64,000 nucleotides of DNA, from assembly GCA_963556695.1 (NCBI GenBank), contig CAUWAG010000012.1:434001-498000 (forward strand), in the 5' to 3' direction. Below, one piece after another: positions 39,296 through 50,079 of this stretch. The position numbers and the translations under genes are program-made. Each line of letters starts with the position of its first letter. Position 1 is the first letter of the stretch. Source of the DNA: Anthostomella pinea. Taxonomy: Eukaryota > Ascomycota > Sordariomycetes > Xylariales > Xylariaceae. The notes under the pieces were generated by a model. That model searched no databases. It was not told where the DNA came from and saw only the letters and a list, made by a program, of their open reading frames with translations.

Positions 39296-40804
39296 GTGCA
39301 CCGTGGTTGGCCTGAGGCCACAACACAGGCCAACATCCTTGTCCAGCTCCGACAAGACGGCAAAATCCACGTCAAGTTGGGAGACTTCGGGCTATCACGG
39401 GACGGGGCCGAGTTGATGTCGGTCTGCGGCACTCGAAAGTACCTTGCAGCTGAGGTGTATTTGGAGGCACGACGTCAATCCGGAAAAGACAGACAGGGCT
39501 ACACCGTGACTGTCGATGTCTGGTCCCTCGGTGTGGTGGGGTACGAGCTCGTATATGACATGCCACGATACAAGAGCGAGTATGAGAACAACGGGGTTAG
39601 GTGGTGCAAAAAGATTTCTAAGGAGCTCCAGGATGATCTAGGAAGAGATCCGAATGGACTCGGACAGTTCCTATCAAATACTATGGTGGTTCTTGAGCCG
39701 AAGTCACGGTCTTCTGCTGGTGATTGCTATAAGCAAGTGGCGTGCTTACTTGAAACCGAGAACGGGTCCTCTTACGCGTCGACCTCGGCTTCATACACCC
39801 AGGAAGAGAATCAGGCGACGTTCAGGAACGCTCTGCGGAATGATGGGTCTGGGGGTCCAACCATTATGGTTTATCAGCCAATGTCTGTGACTGTACTCAA
39901 GGACCCCGCGACTGCGCCGGCGTCGAAGAAGGCAGGCATTGAAAGGCCAAAGATCGACACCAAGCTGCTCGAGATCTATGCCCGGCATTTCTGCGCCAGA
40001 GGCTGGCTGCCACGACCCCCTAAACGACATCCGTCGAATGCGGCTGTACATGCCACCAAGGATGGACCCCTGGCAGGCCGAGTCGCTGTCGTTACGGGAG
40101 CGTCGTCCGGTATCGGGGCTGCCGTCGCTACTGCTTTGGCTAGAGAGGGCGCGCATGTCGCCATTGCTGCTCGCCGCACTGACGCCCTCGAGTCTCTCAA
40201 GAGCAAGATTGCCAGATCCGGCGGCAAAGTCCTTGTTCACAAGACAGATGTGACCAAACGCGAAGAAGTAGAATCGCTGATGCGTACGGCCAACGAGAAG
40301 CTCGGCCCCATCGATATCCTCGTCTCCTGTGCGGGAGTGATGTACTTCACGATGATGGCAAATGTGCAGACGGAAGAGTGGGAGCGCACCGTCGACGTGA
40401 ACTGCAAGGGCCTTCTACACTGCTTGTCGTCGACGGTCCCATCAATGCTCTCGCGGGGCAGTGGCCACATCGTCGCCATCTCATCCGATGCCGGGCGAAA
40501 GGTGTTCCCGGGCCTGGGCGTCTACTCGGCCAGCAAGTTCTTCGTCGAGGCGACGCTGCAGAGTCTGCGTCTCGAGACTGCGGGCACCGGCCTGCGCGTC
40601 ACCGCGGTCCAGCCCGGAAATACGGCCACGGATCTCCTGGGCATGTCGACTGATGCTGAGGCCATCAAGAAGTTCGGCGAGCCGACGGGCGCCAAGGTCC
40701 TTGAGCCGGCCGAGGTGGCGGATGCGATTATTTATGCGCTGCGCCAGCCGGCCCACGTTGCTGTGAATGAGGTTCTGATTGAGCCGCGGGATGAGCCGAT
40801 CTAA
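39296..40804 (+). CDS. Chimeric frame: protein-kinase C-lobe fused to short-chain dehydrogenase
   Basis: One uninterrupted frame of 502 codons. Residues ~1-160 are the C-terminal half of a Ser/Thr kinase: a degraded catalytic loop (HRGWPEATTQANILVQ instead of HRDxKPxNILV), then KLGDFGLSR, GTRKYLAAEVY and VDVWSLGVVGYELVY. There is no N-lobe or glycine loop, so it cannot be an active kinase. Residues ~255-500 are a complete classical SDR: the NAD(P)-binding TGASSGIG, a CAG block near 350, SISS-equivalent AISSDAG, the catalytic YSASK, and QPGNTATDL. The SDR alone (~245 residues) matches the usual SDR length and probably carries any activity. No convincing SDR start codon with a good context was found at the domain boundary. 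Likely a gene fusion after loss of the kinase 5' end, or two genes with an unseen boundary. Confidence 0.65.
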   Translation: MHRGWPEATTQANILVQLRQDGKIHVKLGDFGLSRDGAELMSVCGTRKYLAAEVYLEARRQSGKDRQGYTVTVDVWSLGVVGYELVYDMPRYKSEYENNGVRWCKKISKELQDDLGRDPNGLGQFLSNTMVVLEPKSRSSAGDCYKQVACLLETENGSSYASTSASYTQEENQATFRNALRNDGSGGPTIMVYQPMSVTVLKDPATAPASKKAGIERPKIDTKLLEIYARHFCARGWLPRPPKRHPSNAAVHATKDGPLAGRVAVVTGASSGIGAAVATALAREGAHVAIAARRTDALESLKSKIARSGGKVLVHKTDVTKREEVESLMRTANEKLGPIDILVSCAGVMYFTMMANVQTEEWERTVDVNCKGLLHCLSSTVPSMLSRGSGHIVAISSDAGRKVFPGLGVYSASKFFVEATLQSLRLETAGTGLRVTAVQPGNTATDLLGMSTDAEAIKKFGEPTGAKVLEPAEVADAIIYALRQPAHVAVNEVLIEPRDEPI

Positions 40805-40859
40805 GTTGAAGTTGTGGTGCGTTGGACTTAGAGGGTGGGCATGAGGTTGGAGGGTCAGA

Positions 40860-41232
40860 CTATTTATAGACGACGTATGTCTTCGTGTTCCTAACCTAGC
40901 AGATTGAGATGATAGCGATGTTATAGAATCAATTTAGGCTTTGCTATAACCTTAAGTAAATAAATAATGGGGGTTTTCAGTGGCTTATAGTTAAATTTTA
41001 ATCGGGTTTACTTCTACTTTTAAGGTTAATAGCGAAACTTTTATATACTTTTATTTAATAATTTAGAAATGTTTTATGTAAAAACGGATCTTCGTAATAC
41101 AATTCCGCGAAGATTTATATATATATATTATATATAACTGTATAAATCTAATAGCTCTTATTATACGTAGCGATATAATTTAATAACTATTAAGCTATAA
41201 ACATTAATTTATAAACGTTTTAATAGTTTTTC
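40860..41232. other. AT-rich block
   Basis: Strongly A/T-rich with many TA steps (for example around 41110-41160, TATATATATATTATATATAA). No coding. Such blocks in fungi often mark old RIP-mutated repeats; that reading is inferred. Confidence 0.5.
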
Positions 41233-41432
41233 TTTTGGAACAGGCTTGACCGATCAACCATAGTACTCGAGTATAGGTCAAAGTCATAATGTTGCTGATT
41301 GGTGGTTTGAGAGGTCTAGCTGGACTCGCAGGTCTGGCTAAGTGACCTCACAATCCGGTATCTAATCTCTAATCTAATCATTTATATGTGTTTGGTTGGA
41401 TGGTTTGAATATGGAATCGCATGGATCCAACA
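41233..41432 (-). mobile_element. Solo LTR, family 1, with 5-bp target duplication
   Basis: About 200 bp, diverged from 2564-2768 (first bases TTTTGGAACA instead of TGTTGGAACA), ending ATCCAACA. TTTTC flanks both sides (41228-41232 and 41433-41437). Confidence 0.8.
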
Positions 41433-41610
41433 TTTTCGATATTAAGATAACTTTAAGTAATAACGTAGATGACAAGCAAGCGGCAATTACAAGCGAACGG
41501 CAACTTCTTACCAACCTCCTAACTGCAATGTTAAACAACTTTACTACAACGCATTTAATTCAATTCAATCAATCGGATTCTTCTTCTTCAGAGGTTTCTA
41601 TCTCTAACAT

Positions 41611-43533
41611 CTCACACCCCCCTGCGGACCACACCCCCGCGGACCAGCGCGTTCTGACCCACAAACGCGTAATTCACCAACCACCAAAATTATGGTGATC
41701 CACTATCTACACCATCACTTTTGCATCTTTTTTTTCACAAAGCACACCATTTGAATCCTTATCCACTGTTGAATCTCATGATGTTATTTTGCGACTGTCA
41801 AATAAAAGCTGAAGCTGCCATTTTGGCTATCCAACGCGGAGCTCCAGTCCGCTCATCAGCCCTCGAATGGCAAATCAGTCGCTCGTACGTCAACCGACAA
41901 ATCTTTGGCACCCTAACGCAGAATGAGACCAGCGCTCTATAACAGGCTCTCTCACCATATCTCAAACGTAAGCTGGCAAGCTGGGCCCTGGGGCAAGCAC
42001 GGCTGGGTTATTCTCCGGCGGTCTCTAAGTTCCGTCTCATGGCCCATTGGATGCTCCATGCCACCGGGGATGCTCGAGAATTAGGGAAAAATTGGGCATC
42101 CAAGTTCCTGTCTCGAAACCCAGAAGTCAAGATAATGAAGTCTCGTGTTATTGACTACAACCGAGTGAATGGTGCTACAGCGGCAAATATCAACATTTTT
42201 TTCGATTGGTGTGACACCCCTAACGTGGCTAACCTCATGCCAGCACGCTGGTACAACGTCGACGAAATGGGAATCGCCCAGGGGGTTAGGGACTCCCATT
42301 GGGTGGTCTCCGAGGCCTCCGGCAACGTGGCTATGAAAAAAGGGGTTGAGAAGGGTGAATGGATAACTGCCCTAGAGTGTGTGAGCCGATCTGGTGAGAC
42401 CTTGCCGCCGCTGGTGATTCTTAAGGGGGTTAACGTACAAGCCCAGTGATTTAGCAACCAAAATGAGGGCAAATTCACTAATTGGAGGTTTATTATGTCG
42501 TCCAATGGATGGACCTCAAATCTCATTGCATTAAAATGGCTTTAACGTATCTTTATTTCTCATATTGGGGAGGTCCACGGCAACACATGGGTGGTTTTGG
42601 TATGTGATGGCCACGACTCCCACACAAATGACAAGTTCTTAGCCACCTGCTTAAGAAACAAAGTATGGTTGATCTTTTATGAACCTCACTGCTCCCATGT
42701 AGTCCAGGTATTAGATGTGGGAGTCTTCAATTTGGTGAAGAAGAGGTTGAAGACCTTACTCCAAGAGACGCCCAGCGGCCGTCTGGGACTCAAGCCATCT
42801 AAGGAGGAGGTTTTGGAGTGCTACGAGCAGGCCCAGAAGGACACAATGACGCTCCTTAACATCAGAATTGCCTGGAAAAAGACTGGGATTGTTCCTCACA
42901 ACAGAGCGGAGGCGTTGAAGTCAAAATATGTGATTCTGGAGGACAAGAGGGTGGCCAGGGCCCGCCAGAGGGACCCTAAGGCTTCCGAGCGAGCCACAAC
43001 ACCAGATTTTCTCGAGATGGTAGCTAAAACCATTGTCACAACACCCTCTGGAAGCCGGGCTTTGCAGGAGAGTGCTCAAAAGCTCGAAAAAAGGACCCTT
43101 CCTTTGGGAGGCCCTCTGAGCGCTTGTTGGTGCAGAAGGCTGGCAAGGCCATGGATGTTCAGGCTACTACCATTGCAAATCTACGGGCCAAATATGAGCT
43201 GCTTGAGGCTCAAGTGGCTAAAAAGGCTAATACCACTCGAAAAGCAGTCAAACCAACACCAGGGGAACAATTTGTCACAATGGCTAACATAAGGGAGGCC
43301 AAAATAGAGCTGAGGAACAAGAGGGTCTATAGGGACTCCGCTGCAGACAAAGAGGTCCCATAAGAGGTCCCTGGTGAAGATTTAGGGTCAGAATCGGATT
43401 CTGGGAGCTGTATTATGGTTAGAACACCACGACCTTAGTGTATTTAGCAACTGTGGTGGTTGTAGATGGCTTCATCTGAATGAGAGTGGTGTGGTGTGGA
43501 GTGGTCCGTGGGGGGGTGGTCCGCAGGGGGGTG
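41611..43533 (+). mobile_element. pogo-like DNA transposon with inverted repeats
   Basis: The left end CTCACACCCCCCTGCGGACC (41611) and the inverted right end (43533) agree over ~38 bp with a few mismatches. AT flanks each end. It carries a decayed transposase and is inserted in a DUF7730-like host gene read on the minus strand. It is a different family from the element at 54004. Confidence 0.8.
41777..43363 (+). pseudogene. pogo-like transposase, decayed
   Basis: The reading begins near the ATG at 41777 with a helix-turn-helix-like N-terminus (AAILAIQRGAPVRSSALEWQ), then a CENP-B-like region (AHWMLHATGDARELGKNW). The catalytic core has first acidic residue in RWYNVDEMGI, the second position changed to Asn in SSNGWTSN, and third acid kept in VCDGHDSH, followed by HCSHVVQVLDVGVFN. 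Stops occur near 41940 (TAA), 42447 (TGA where Trp is expected) and 42542 (TAA), and a frameshift lies near 43100. Most stops fit CpA-to-TpA changes. The C-terminus holds a coiled-coil-like stretch (ANLRAKYELLEAQVAKK). Confidence 0.8.
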
Positions 43534-44255
43534 TGAGATTCGCCCTCCGCAATCAGGCCGCTCAATGTACCATAACCGACAGCGCCGCCTCGGCCCTCCA
43601 GCACTGTAAGTATGTCCAGCTGTAGCCCGAGCAGAAGCGTAAAAACCGAGATCATATGGTGACTGAACGTACCGCCGTCGAGCGACCTGAGCATCCATCT
43701 TATATCTCCATTAGTCCGAAGGTGTCTGGTTTTGGCCAGGCTATCAATTGGAAGCGCGGTCAATTTGTTGAGCATGGTTTGGTAGTCCTCGAGACTGAAC
43801 AGGACTTGGCCGAGCCACGTGTCCCCAATCTCGGCCCTGATTCGACGACATGTGCGCAGCAGTGAGCGCGCGTTCGGTGCAGGTTTGATGCGTGAATCCC
43901 GTATTCGATGCGTGTACGTAAGTAGCCTCAGCCCGTACGACAGCCTGGTTCCACGGAAGACCTGAGAATGAACGAGGTCCCGAAGCTTTTGTGGAAGCTT
44001 CTGAAACAGCGGGCTGCCTTCCTGTTCGTGGGTGGCCCTGCTGGTATCCGTCTTCTGCTTCTTCTTGTTCGCCGTGGCGAGGTCCAATTGACCGCAGGCG
44101 CGGTGTGTGCTCTTGGGTGGAAGGCGAAGTAAGAAAGGTGAGTGAAGTGGGACGGAAAGGGCAAACTGGCAAGCGCTATGCGTGTGTGGCGGTGAGGGGG
44201 AAAAGCGGCGACCAAACCCACCTCCTGATAGAGCACCTGTTCCCAGCTGCGACAC
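43534..44255 (-). pseudogene. DUF7730/F-box-like gene cut by the pogo element
   Basis: The minus-strand frame holds PLFQKLPQKLRDLVHSQVF, the family's leading motif, then RSLLRTCRRIRAEIGDTWLG (second hallmark) and LDILTVLEGRGG. It runs into the transposon inverted repeat after SGLIAEGE at 43534. No continuation of the domain is seen on the far side (below 41611), only repeat DNA. The frame is open to a GTG at 44255 without an early ATG, so the 5' end is also unclear. This is the second gene of this family in the window hit by a transposon. Confidence 0.6.
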
Positions 44256-44429
44256 CCAGGTTGCGAATAGGGGATAGGAGACAGGGGCTACATACCTCTA
44301 CTTAGGTACCGTACGGTAGCTCCCATTGACCCATTTATATCCTGGTGTGCCGCTACGCTGGCGGGTCTCAGTGAACCTCATCTATCCATTTCACGAATCA
44401 CGATAGACCCAACCCGAAGCACCAGACTG

Positions 44430-45061
44430 CTCTGCATCCAGGCGAACCAATTCACGCAGAACAAAGATTGCACCGATAAAGTTCATCAGCAAGCACGAAC
44501 TCCCGGCGAACAAAACTCTGGGCCATCCCCACGTCAACCACGGCGTATTCACCGCGTCGGGGAGCCGAGATGAGTTCCACCCCGCGGACAGCATTGCGAC
44601 CTTCCTGTACAACTGCAACCCAAAATTACTCAAGAAGTTCCTCGATATCGACGGGCCAGAGGTAGAGATAGCATGCAAGGCTCCCAAGCCATTCCAGACA
44701 CTGCACATTGCACGGATCGGAGACACGGTCACGGCGAGTCGCCACGTTTTTCGTCCCACGGAAACGCAAGTATACCCAAAGTATGAATGGGCTAATAACA
44801 TCGGGTCTCCAGTGTGGATACCCCTCGGAAGGAGAGATGGTCACGGTAATCGACTGTCTCATCGAGCGCAATGGGGAGTGGACGGCGGTGTCTGCCTCGA
44901 ACGATGGATTTGAACCCGCAAGGCAGGAGGCCAAGGAGAGAATGGGCGCGGACTTGGCCCAGTCGATTCTGCTTCGCAGGCAGTGGGAGAGGGATTCTCC
45001 AGGATTCGAAATCAGTATCTTGATCAATGAAATGACATGTCATGACTTCGGAAAGAGATGA
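44430..45061 (+). pseudogene. Unknown gene fragment, apparently frameshifted
   Basis: A plus-strand frame from ~44450 shows coding-like composition (KIAPIKFISKHELPANK, HVNHGVFTASGSRDEFHPAD, PKYEWANNIGSPVWIPL) without an ATG. Near 44825 the coding character passes to another frame (MVTVIDCLIERNGEW to a stop at 45061). Either a small intron or a frameshift joins them. No family is recognised, and minus-strand frames also overlap here. Confidence 0.3.
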
Positions 45062-45224
45062 GACACGCCTTGTATCATAGGGGACTGCTCAGTGTCGCCT
45101 ATGAAGTATATTTTTGCTGTAAAAACGGCGACCTTTTGTCAACTATTACATGCCAGAACCACGTGCTTTAGACATTCCACAGAGGTTCTAGACGACAGCT
45201 GCTAGCCGTGCCATTCGCTACTCA

Positions 45225-46247
45225 TCATGTCAGACCCAGCCGTATCTGGCATTTCTTCCAAGACTCGATGCCGCGTCTAGCATGCTCCCCCGGCACCCGC
45301 TCCCCCTCCTCCACCAGCGTCCGCGAGAACAACTCCTGAGAAACAAACCCCTTATACCCCAACCCCCCAAATATCGCCTTGGCCACCTTCTCAACGGGCA
45401 GATAAGCGCCCCGTTCCTCCTCATACATGAACGTCCGCGCGTTCCGCGACCAGCTCATGCGCGCCGGCTGGCTCGCATCGTAGAAGGCGTGGCCCTCGAC
45501 CAGCGGCGTCTCCATGCGCTCCGCGTCCACGATCTGCACGTAGAATACCTTGGCGACGTCGACCTCGCGCACCAGGCGCTCGAGCGAGGCCGCGAGGTCC
45601 GCGTCCGCGTTCGCCGTCTTGCCGTTCGCGGCCGTGGGGTCGCCCCACACGCGGCCGGCGATGTTGAAGGTGTCGAGGCAAAGGCCGAAGTTCGGCCGGT
45701 CGACGCGCCGCACCATGTCCCACGCCTGCTCCCACGTGTCGATGCGCGTCGACCAGCACAGGTTCTCGTACGCGAAACGTATGGGCGGGTCCTGCCGCGC
45801 GCCGAGGTCGGCTATCTCGCGCAGGTCCGACGCGATGAGCGACTTGTCTTCCGTGACTTGGTCCGCGGGCAGCATGTTGGCCGGGATCCCGATGGCGTCT
45901 GTGCGCAGCACCTTGGCGAGCTCGAACCAGAATTTGAGCTTTTCGATCATGCGGTCGTGCTGCGCCCGGTCGAGCAGCCCGTCGTAGTTACCGAAGGGTT
46001 GGAGGCTGAGGATGGTGAGGCCGAGGTCTTGGCATAGTTGGTGAATATATGCAGCGGCGGCCTTCAGGTCCTCTGACGAGGGTGAGTTATTCTTGGATAT
46101 TCCCTTGGCGGCGTACTCGAGGTCCTCGTAGAATAGCTCGATGCCTTTGAACCCCTTGTCGGCGGCTTGCTTGAGCTTGTCGTCGAGGTTGTGGAGCCAG
46201 GCTCGGCCGAGGGAAGCGGAGAAGATTGCGGGCTGGTAGTTCGCCAT
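45225..46247 (-). CDS. 3-dehydroshikimate dehydratase-like, TIM-barrel
   Basis: 340 codons from ATG 46247 (MANYQPAIFSASLGRAW); an alternative ATG lies at 46280. The sequence follows the xylose-isomerase/AP-endonuclease-2 TIM-barrel fold: GFKGIELFYEDLEY, LGLTILSLQPFGNYDG, IRFAYENLCWSTRIDTWEQAW, FGLCLDTFNIAGRVWGDP, FYVQIVDAERMETPL, and GYKGFVSQELFSRTL at the end. Glu and Asp ligands of the divalent-metal site are present. The enzyme converts 3-dehydroshikimate to protocatechuate, the quinate-degradation step encoded by qa-4/qutC. No other quinate gene is nearby. The GC-rich third positions of its 3' half contrast with the flanking repeats. Other sugar-isomerase activities cannot be excluded. 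Confidence 0.8.
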   Translation of the reverse strand: MANYQPAIFSASLGRAWLHNLDDKLKQAADKGFKGIELFYEDLEYAAKGISKNNSPSSEDLKAAAAYIHQLCQDLGLTILSLQPFGNYDGLLDRAQHDRMIEKLKFWFELAKVLRTDAIGIPANMLPADQVTEDKSLIASDLREIADLGARQDPPIRFAYENLCWSTRIDTWEQAWDMVRRVDRPNFGLCLDTFNIAGRVWGDPTAANGKTANADADLAASLERLVREVDVAKVFYVQIVDAERMETPLVEGHAFYDASQPARMSWSRNARTFMYEEERGAYLPVEKVAKAIFGGLGYKGFVSQELFSRTLVEEGERVPGEHARRGIESWKKCQIRLGLT

Positions 46248-46280
46248 GTTGTGGTTCTTGTTCTTCAAATTGATGTGCAT

Positions 46281-47878
46281 ATTGAGAGGGGAGTACCTGG
46301 TCGAACTTTATGCTTTTGAAAGTTGCCAGCCTCTCACTGATCAGATTGTGTTCAATGTGCTGCAACTTCAATGACTCGATGTCCGTGACAAGAGCATGGA
46401 CGTCATGGCGGCTCCGGATGAAGGAATACCCACCGCAATGCCCCGCTGCCCCGTCTCTACAGACCCGTGTCACAAGAACGGTCAACTCAGCAAGGCAACT
46501 CAACAAGGTACCTCAAACTGCAGGTGGTCTTTCATGTTTGAGCGGTGATGCGAATTTCATATCGACTTTCACCAATCAATCGTAATGACGCAAGTCTCTA
46601 AGACGGGCGGTGGAGACACATCTCGCTATAGGTACCGCCACAAGAGCTCGCACAGCTTAACAACAATGATCACGCTGTACGGGCGAGGGTCCTCAATGAA
46701 CATAATTCAAATCTCTTGGCATACATGTAGTCATTTGCTGATAATAATACCGAGTTTCATACGCGGGCTGCCAATGCTACGCAAGTACTTGGATGACAAA
46801 GGGATGTGTAAGTTATGCATTTAGCCCCATCACTTGCGCTAAGAATATGAAAGCTAATGTCAGTCCATTACGGTACTCGTGTGCATCTCTCCCCTTTGGT
46901 TTGGTTCCAATAACGAGTGTCTGTAATGGAGCTGAACCTAAGCTGCCGTCCCCTCCGCGCGGAGCCCTCGCACCGTTTTTGGTACTCTTAGATCCCATTG
47001 ACACTCTCATCGTGTCCCCAGGCGCCGCAACGCTCCGAACACTGTGAGCTGTCACCGTTGGGAATGCACTGGAAGCCTTGTAGTCAGTACTCGCTCTTTT
47101 GTCATGACTAGTTTTGAGGAGTCTCTGGGGCATGTCTGATGAGCTCTAGCGGCAGCCATTAAGGGATGTCACGCACACAGCCGCATGACCGACTCATTAC
47201 GGTTGATATGACACGGCCGAAGAAGGATTGAGCCCCATGGTGAGCTTCAAGCCAGTGGCGCCAAATGGACTCGCCGCTGAAGAAGGATCACGCTGTGGCA
47301 CTCGGGCGCGGTGCCGGTGTACTCGTTGCCGCCATGCCCCTTTCGCGACTTAGCAAACACTCCATTCCTGATATCATAACTTTCACTAGTCCCGCTCGTT
47401 GACATTCATGCCAAGTACCTAAGGCAGCTCCTCCCTTCCGGTCGAAGAGCTTGAAAAATAAATTAAATCGTGAATCGTCGAGGCAGGCAGGTGACAAGTC
47501 GAGGTTACGTAAGCTACGACCGACTGCCTAAAGAATAGGTTCGATGGACAGCCAGCCTCTTGGATCAGGTCATGGTAAAGCTCCGTTATGCTAAGGACGC
47601 CTATCCAACCAAAATCGGACGAGTGAATCCTTGCGTGGGTAGTATCCGCTCATTGTCCGTACCACGCTTAGGCGATTACAGTATCAACTGTTGCTCGAGG
47701 GCCCTTACCTTTCAACATTACGAGTTTTGCAACCGAACAACAACGATCAAGTACCAGTTAAGTCACTACAATGAAGGGTTTGATTATATTTGAACGTTGA
47801 GATGCCTAACCATCCTTAGCCCTTGATACACCGTCCATAAATGGTATGCGAATTCTGAAACCCTCGAGCATGCATTGG
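46281..47878. other. Intergenic stretch without a recognisable gene
   Basis: Short frames on both strands (46585-46824, 46813-47133, 47560-47793) show no domain. Presumably promoter DNA of the dehydratase gene and spacer. Confidence 0.4.
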
Positions 47879-49155
47879 CTAATACCTGTAGATTCTACGC
47901 CGGGTTTGCAACCGCGTGCTCCAACTCCGGAGGATCCGCCCGCCGGAACTTTGGAGAGCCATCCCATACACCGCCCGCGAAACTCTGCAAAAGCGAGGTG
48001 CCTCGGAGAGAGCCCAGCACCGCGAGGTTGGACTTTTGATACGGATGTTATGTGCCAATCGCATACAATCAGATCTCGGGCGGTTTATCGGCATGTGCGG
48101 CTTCAGACGAATCGCCCAAAGAGCGTGGGATGCGTCGTCAACTCTCACGAACAGATGGAAGTAGGTTGAAGAGACTCTGGGTTGAAGGCACCCCTCCTTC
48201 TCGTAGACCTCGTCCAGCTCGACAAAGAAGCCCTCCTGGTCCTCGGCCACATAGGTCTGGTAGTTCAAGGTCCGGTAGTCCATTTTCATAATAGGATATG
48301 GCATATCGTCTGCCACAAGAGCCTGCAGACTCGCTTGATAAGGATTAGGATGGGCCGCGGCATATTCAATGTTTATACCATCGTCTGGCGCAGGCGCAAT
48401 ACGAGACAATGAAGCGCCACCAGTCCGAACGTAATAGTCGGGACAGTTGTCGTTCCCTTCGAAAAGCCAAAAATCGCGAGTCTGTTCCAGCTTCTAGAAA
48501 GCGAGGAATTTATCGACGTCCGCGTGATTGCGGAAGTCTATCGACTGAAGCAAGGCCCAGTAGTCACGATCAGAGACATACTGGACGACGGGCGCGTTCT
48601 GCCAGATCCTCATAGACTGCACTGTAGATGGTGTGGGGTATCAACTCGAGGCTGAGCTGCGAGGGGAAGTCGAAGTGGATATGATTGTGATTCTGAACCT
48701 TCACGGGAGGAGGGCTGGCAGTCCGCTCTCGTGCCTTCTCCAATGCCTCCACCTTGTCTTCAAGGTCGAAGAACCATGTTTGGAGTGTGGCGTTTCTGCT
48801 CTTCAAGACTCGCATCTCCTCGTGGTAATGGTCTTGGATGTTGCGGATCTCCTGCATGTCATTGATGGTGCTGACGGAGTTATCCCTGATGTTTTGTTCA
48901 AGCCCAGAGACGCGGTCTGCTAGCGTCGCAAAGTGCCGGCCTGCTTCCGACTCTCCTCAGCAGTATTTTGACAAGGTTCAATGGGCTCATTTGCGTCGGA
49001 GGCTGGCCATCGAGGTCAGTCTGACTCGAGGAGGTAATGTGCGTTCCGGGTTGGCTCACCGCAATTCTGTCTCTTGGACGCGCGATTACTTTCATCGCCT
49101 GATTCTAGGGAGGCACGCCGTCTCCTGTTTCCGAGCATCTCCATTGCGTGTTTGA
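47879..49155 (-). CDS. Unknown gene with coiled coil, probably several exons
   Basis: Three minus-strand blocks look coding: a basic N-terminus near 49155-49030 (EMLGNRRRRASLESGDESN); 48920-48600 with a predicted coiled coil (DRVSGLEQNIRDNSVSTIND, FFDLEDKVEALEKARERT) then HNHIHFDFPSQL; and 48409-47879 (DDGINIEYAAAHPNPYQASL, MDYRTLNYQTYVAEDQEGFF). Frames differ between blocks, so introns or frameshifts must join them; exact junctions were not resolved. A short frame reading QYVSDRDYWALLQSIDFRNH (48575-48480) fits between blocks two and three. No family is recognised. Confidence 0.4.
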
Positions 49156-49343
49156 AATTGCGAAACCCGGGACCTTGAAGGCTACTGAAGTCTTGAAGGC
49201 TCCTTAGTATGGCTAAAGCTGGCGATGAGAGCCGGGATATATCCAGTCCGCGAGCTATACGAGAAAGTTGACCTGCGCTAAAATAGGGAAGACTGGTATC
49301 AAAAGTCAACAGGATCGCGAGATGATGGATGAGAATTGAGAAC

Positions 49344-49375
49344 AAGACGCGTCCAGGCAATCCTGGACGCGTCTT
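49344..49375. repeat. Perfect 14-bp hairpin (4-nt loop)
   Basis: AAGACGCGTCCAGG and its exact reverse complement CCTGGACGCGTCTT are separated by CAAT. It lies just upstream of the unknown coiled-coil gene. Confidence 0.8.
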
Positions 49376-49495
49376 ATTCACCTGGCCTGTGCGTGAAACC
49401 CCCTAAGGTTAAACCTGGTCCCTTGCATTGTCCACTTCGGAAAATACCGAAATAGTGCCCTCAGTGAGGGTAAGGATGGCGTCATAAAAAACACG

Positions 49496-49530
49496 ATACA
49501 ACACAATTCCTGTGTTGTATTGTGTTGTAT
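49496..49530. repeat. 12-bp inverted repeat with adjoining direct repeat
   Basis: ATACAACACAAT (49496-49507) and its reverse complement ATTGTGTTGTAT (49519-49530) are separated by 11 bp. TGTGTTGTAT is also duplicated in tandem at 49511 and 49521. Confidence 0.7.
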
Positions 49531-50079
49531 TGTATCTTTCAATAGAACATGTGTGGTTATTAGTGGTAACGTAGTGGATAGTACCTGGTGGTACCACGGA
49601 CCACCCAGATTTAGCTCGGAAATCTTTGGCGGTCGGAAGAAATTGTCGGTAGCCGATAGTTATGTTTTTAGATGAAACACGGTGTTCTTCCACCCCTAAG
49701 TGGGGGCATCGCCATCTCCATCAAACGCCGCAAAAACCAAGCGGTCCGTGTCTGTCAGGCGCTGCACCGCCTCCCAATTACCGAGGCACAGTAAGGGACC
49801 TCCACCATCGTAATGCCCGCCTCGTATTCAGCTCCGGTATCCGGTTGCTGCCAAAAGGCGTGAACGGACACGATGGAATGATTGAAATCTCTTCTAGGGC
49901 TGGACGCTACGGCGGCTGTATCCGACCGTTGGATCCATGAGGTTATGAGATGCCTACCGTGGTCAATGCGACGCTGGGTTGGTATATAAAATGTGGTTGT
50001 CCGCCACGTTATGGGATGAGAAGTTCTGATCACCGCCGTCTGCTCCCACCCACAGGTTCATTACATTCACTCGTTCAGT
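49531..50079. other. Promoter-side spacer of the protease gene
   Basis: No gene recognised; short frames only. Contains the upstream region of the aspartyl protease gene. Confidence 0.4.

Noticed and set aside
45282..46037. Long plus-strand frame of 251 codons
   Set aside because: Antisense shadow of the dehydroshikimate dehydratase; arginine/valine-rich composition comes from the GC-rich opposite strand.
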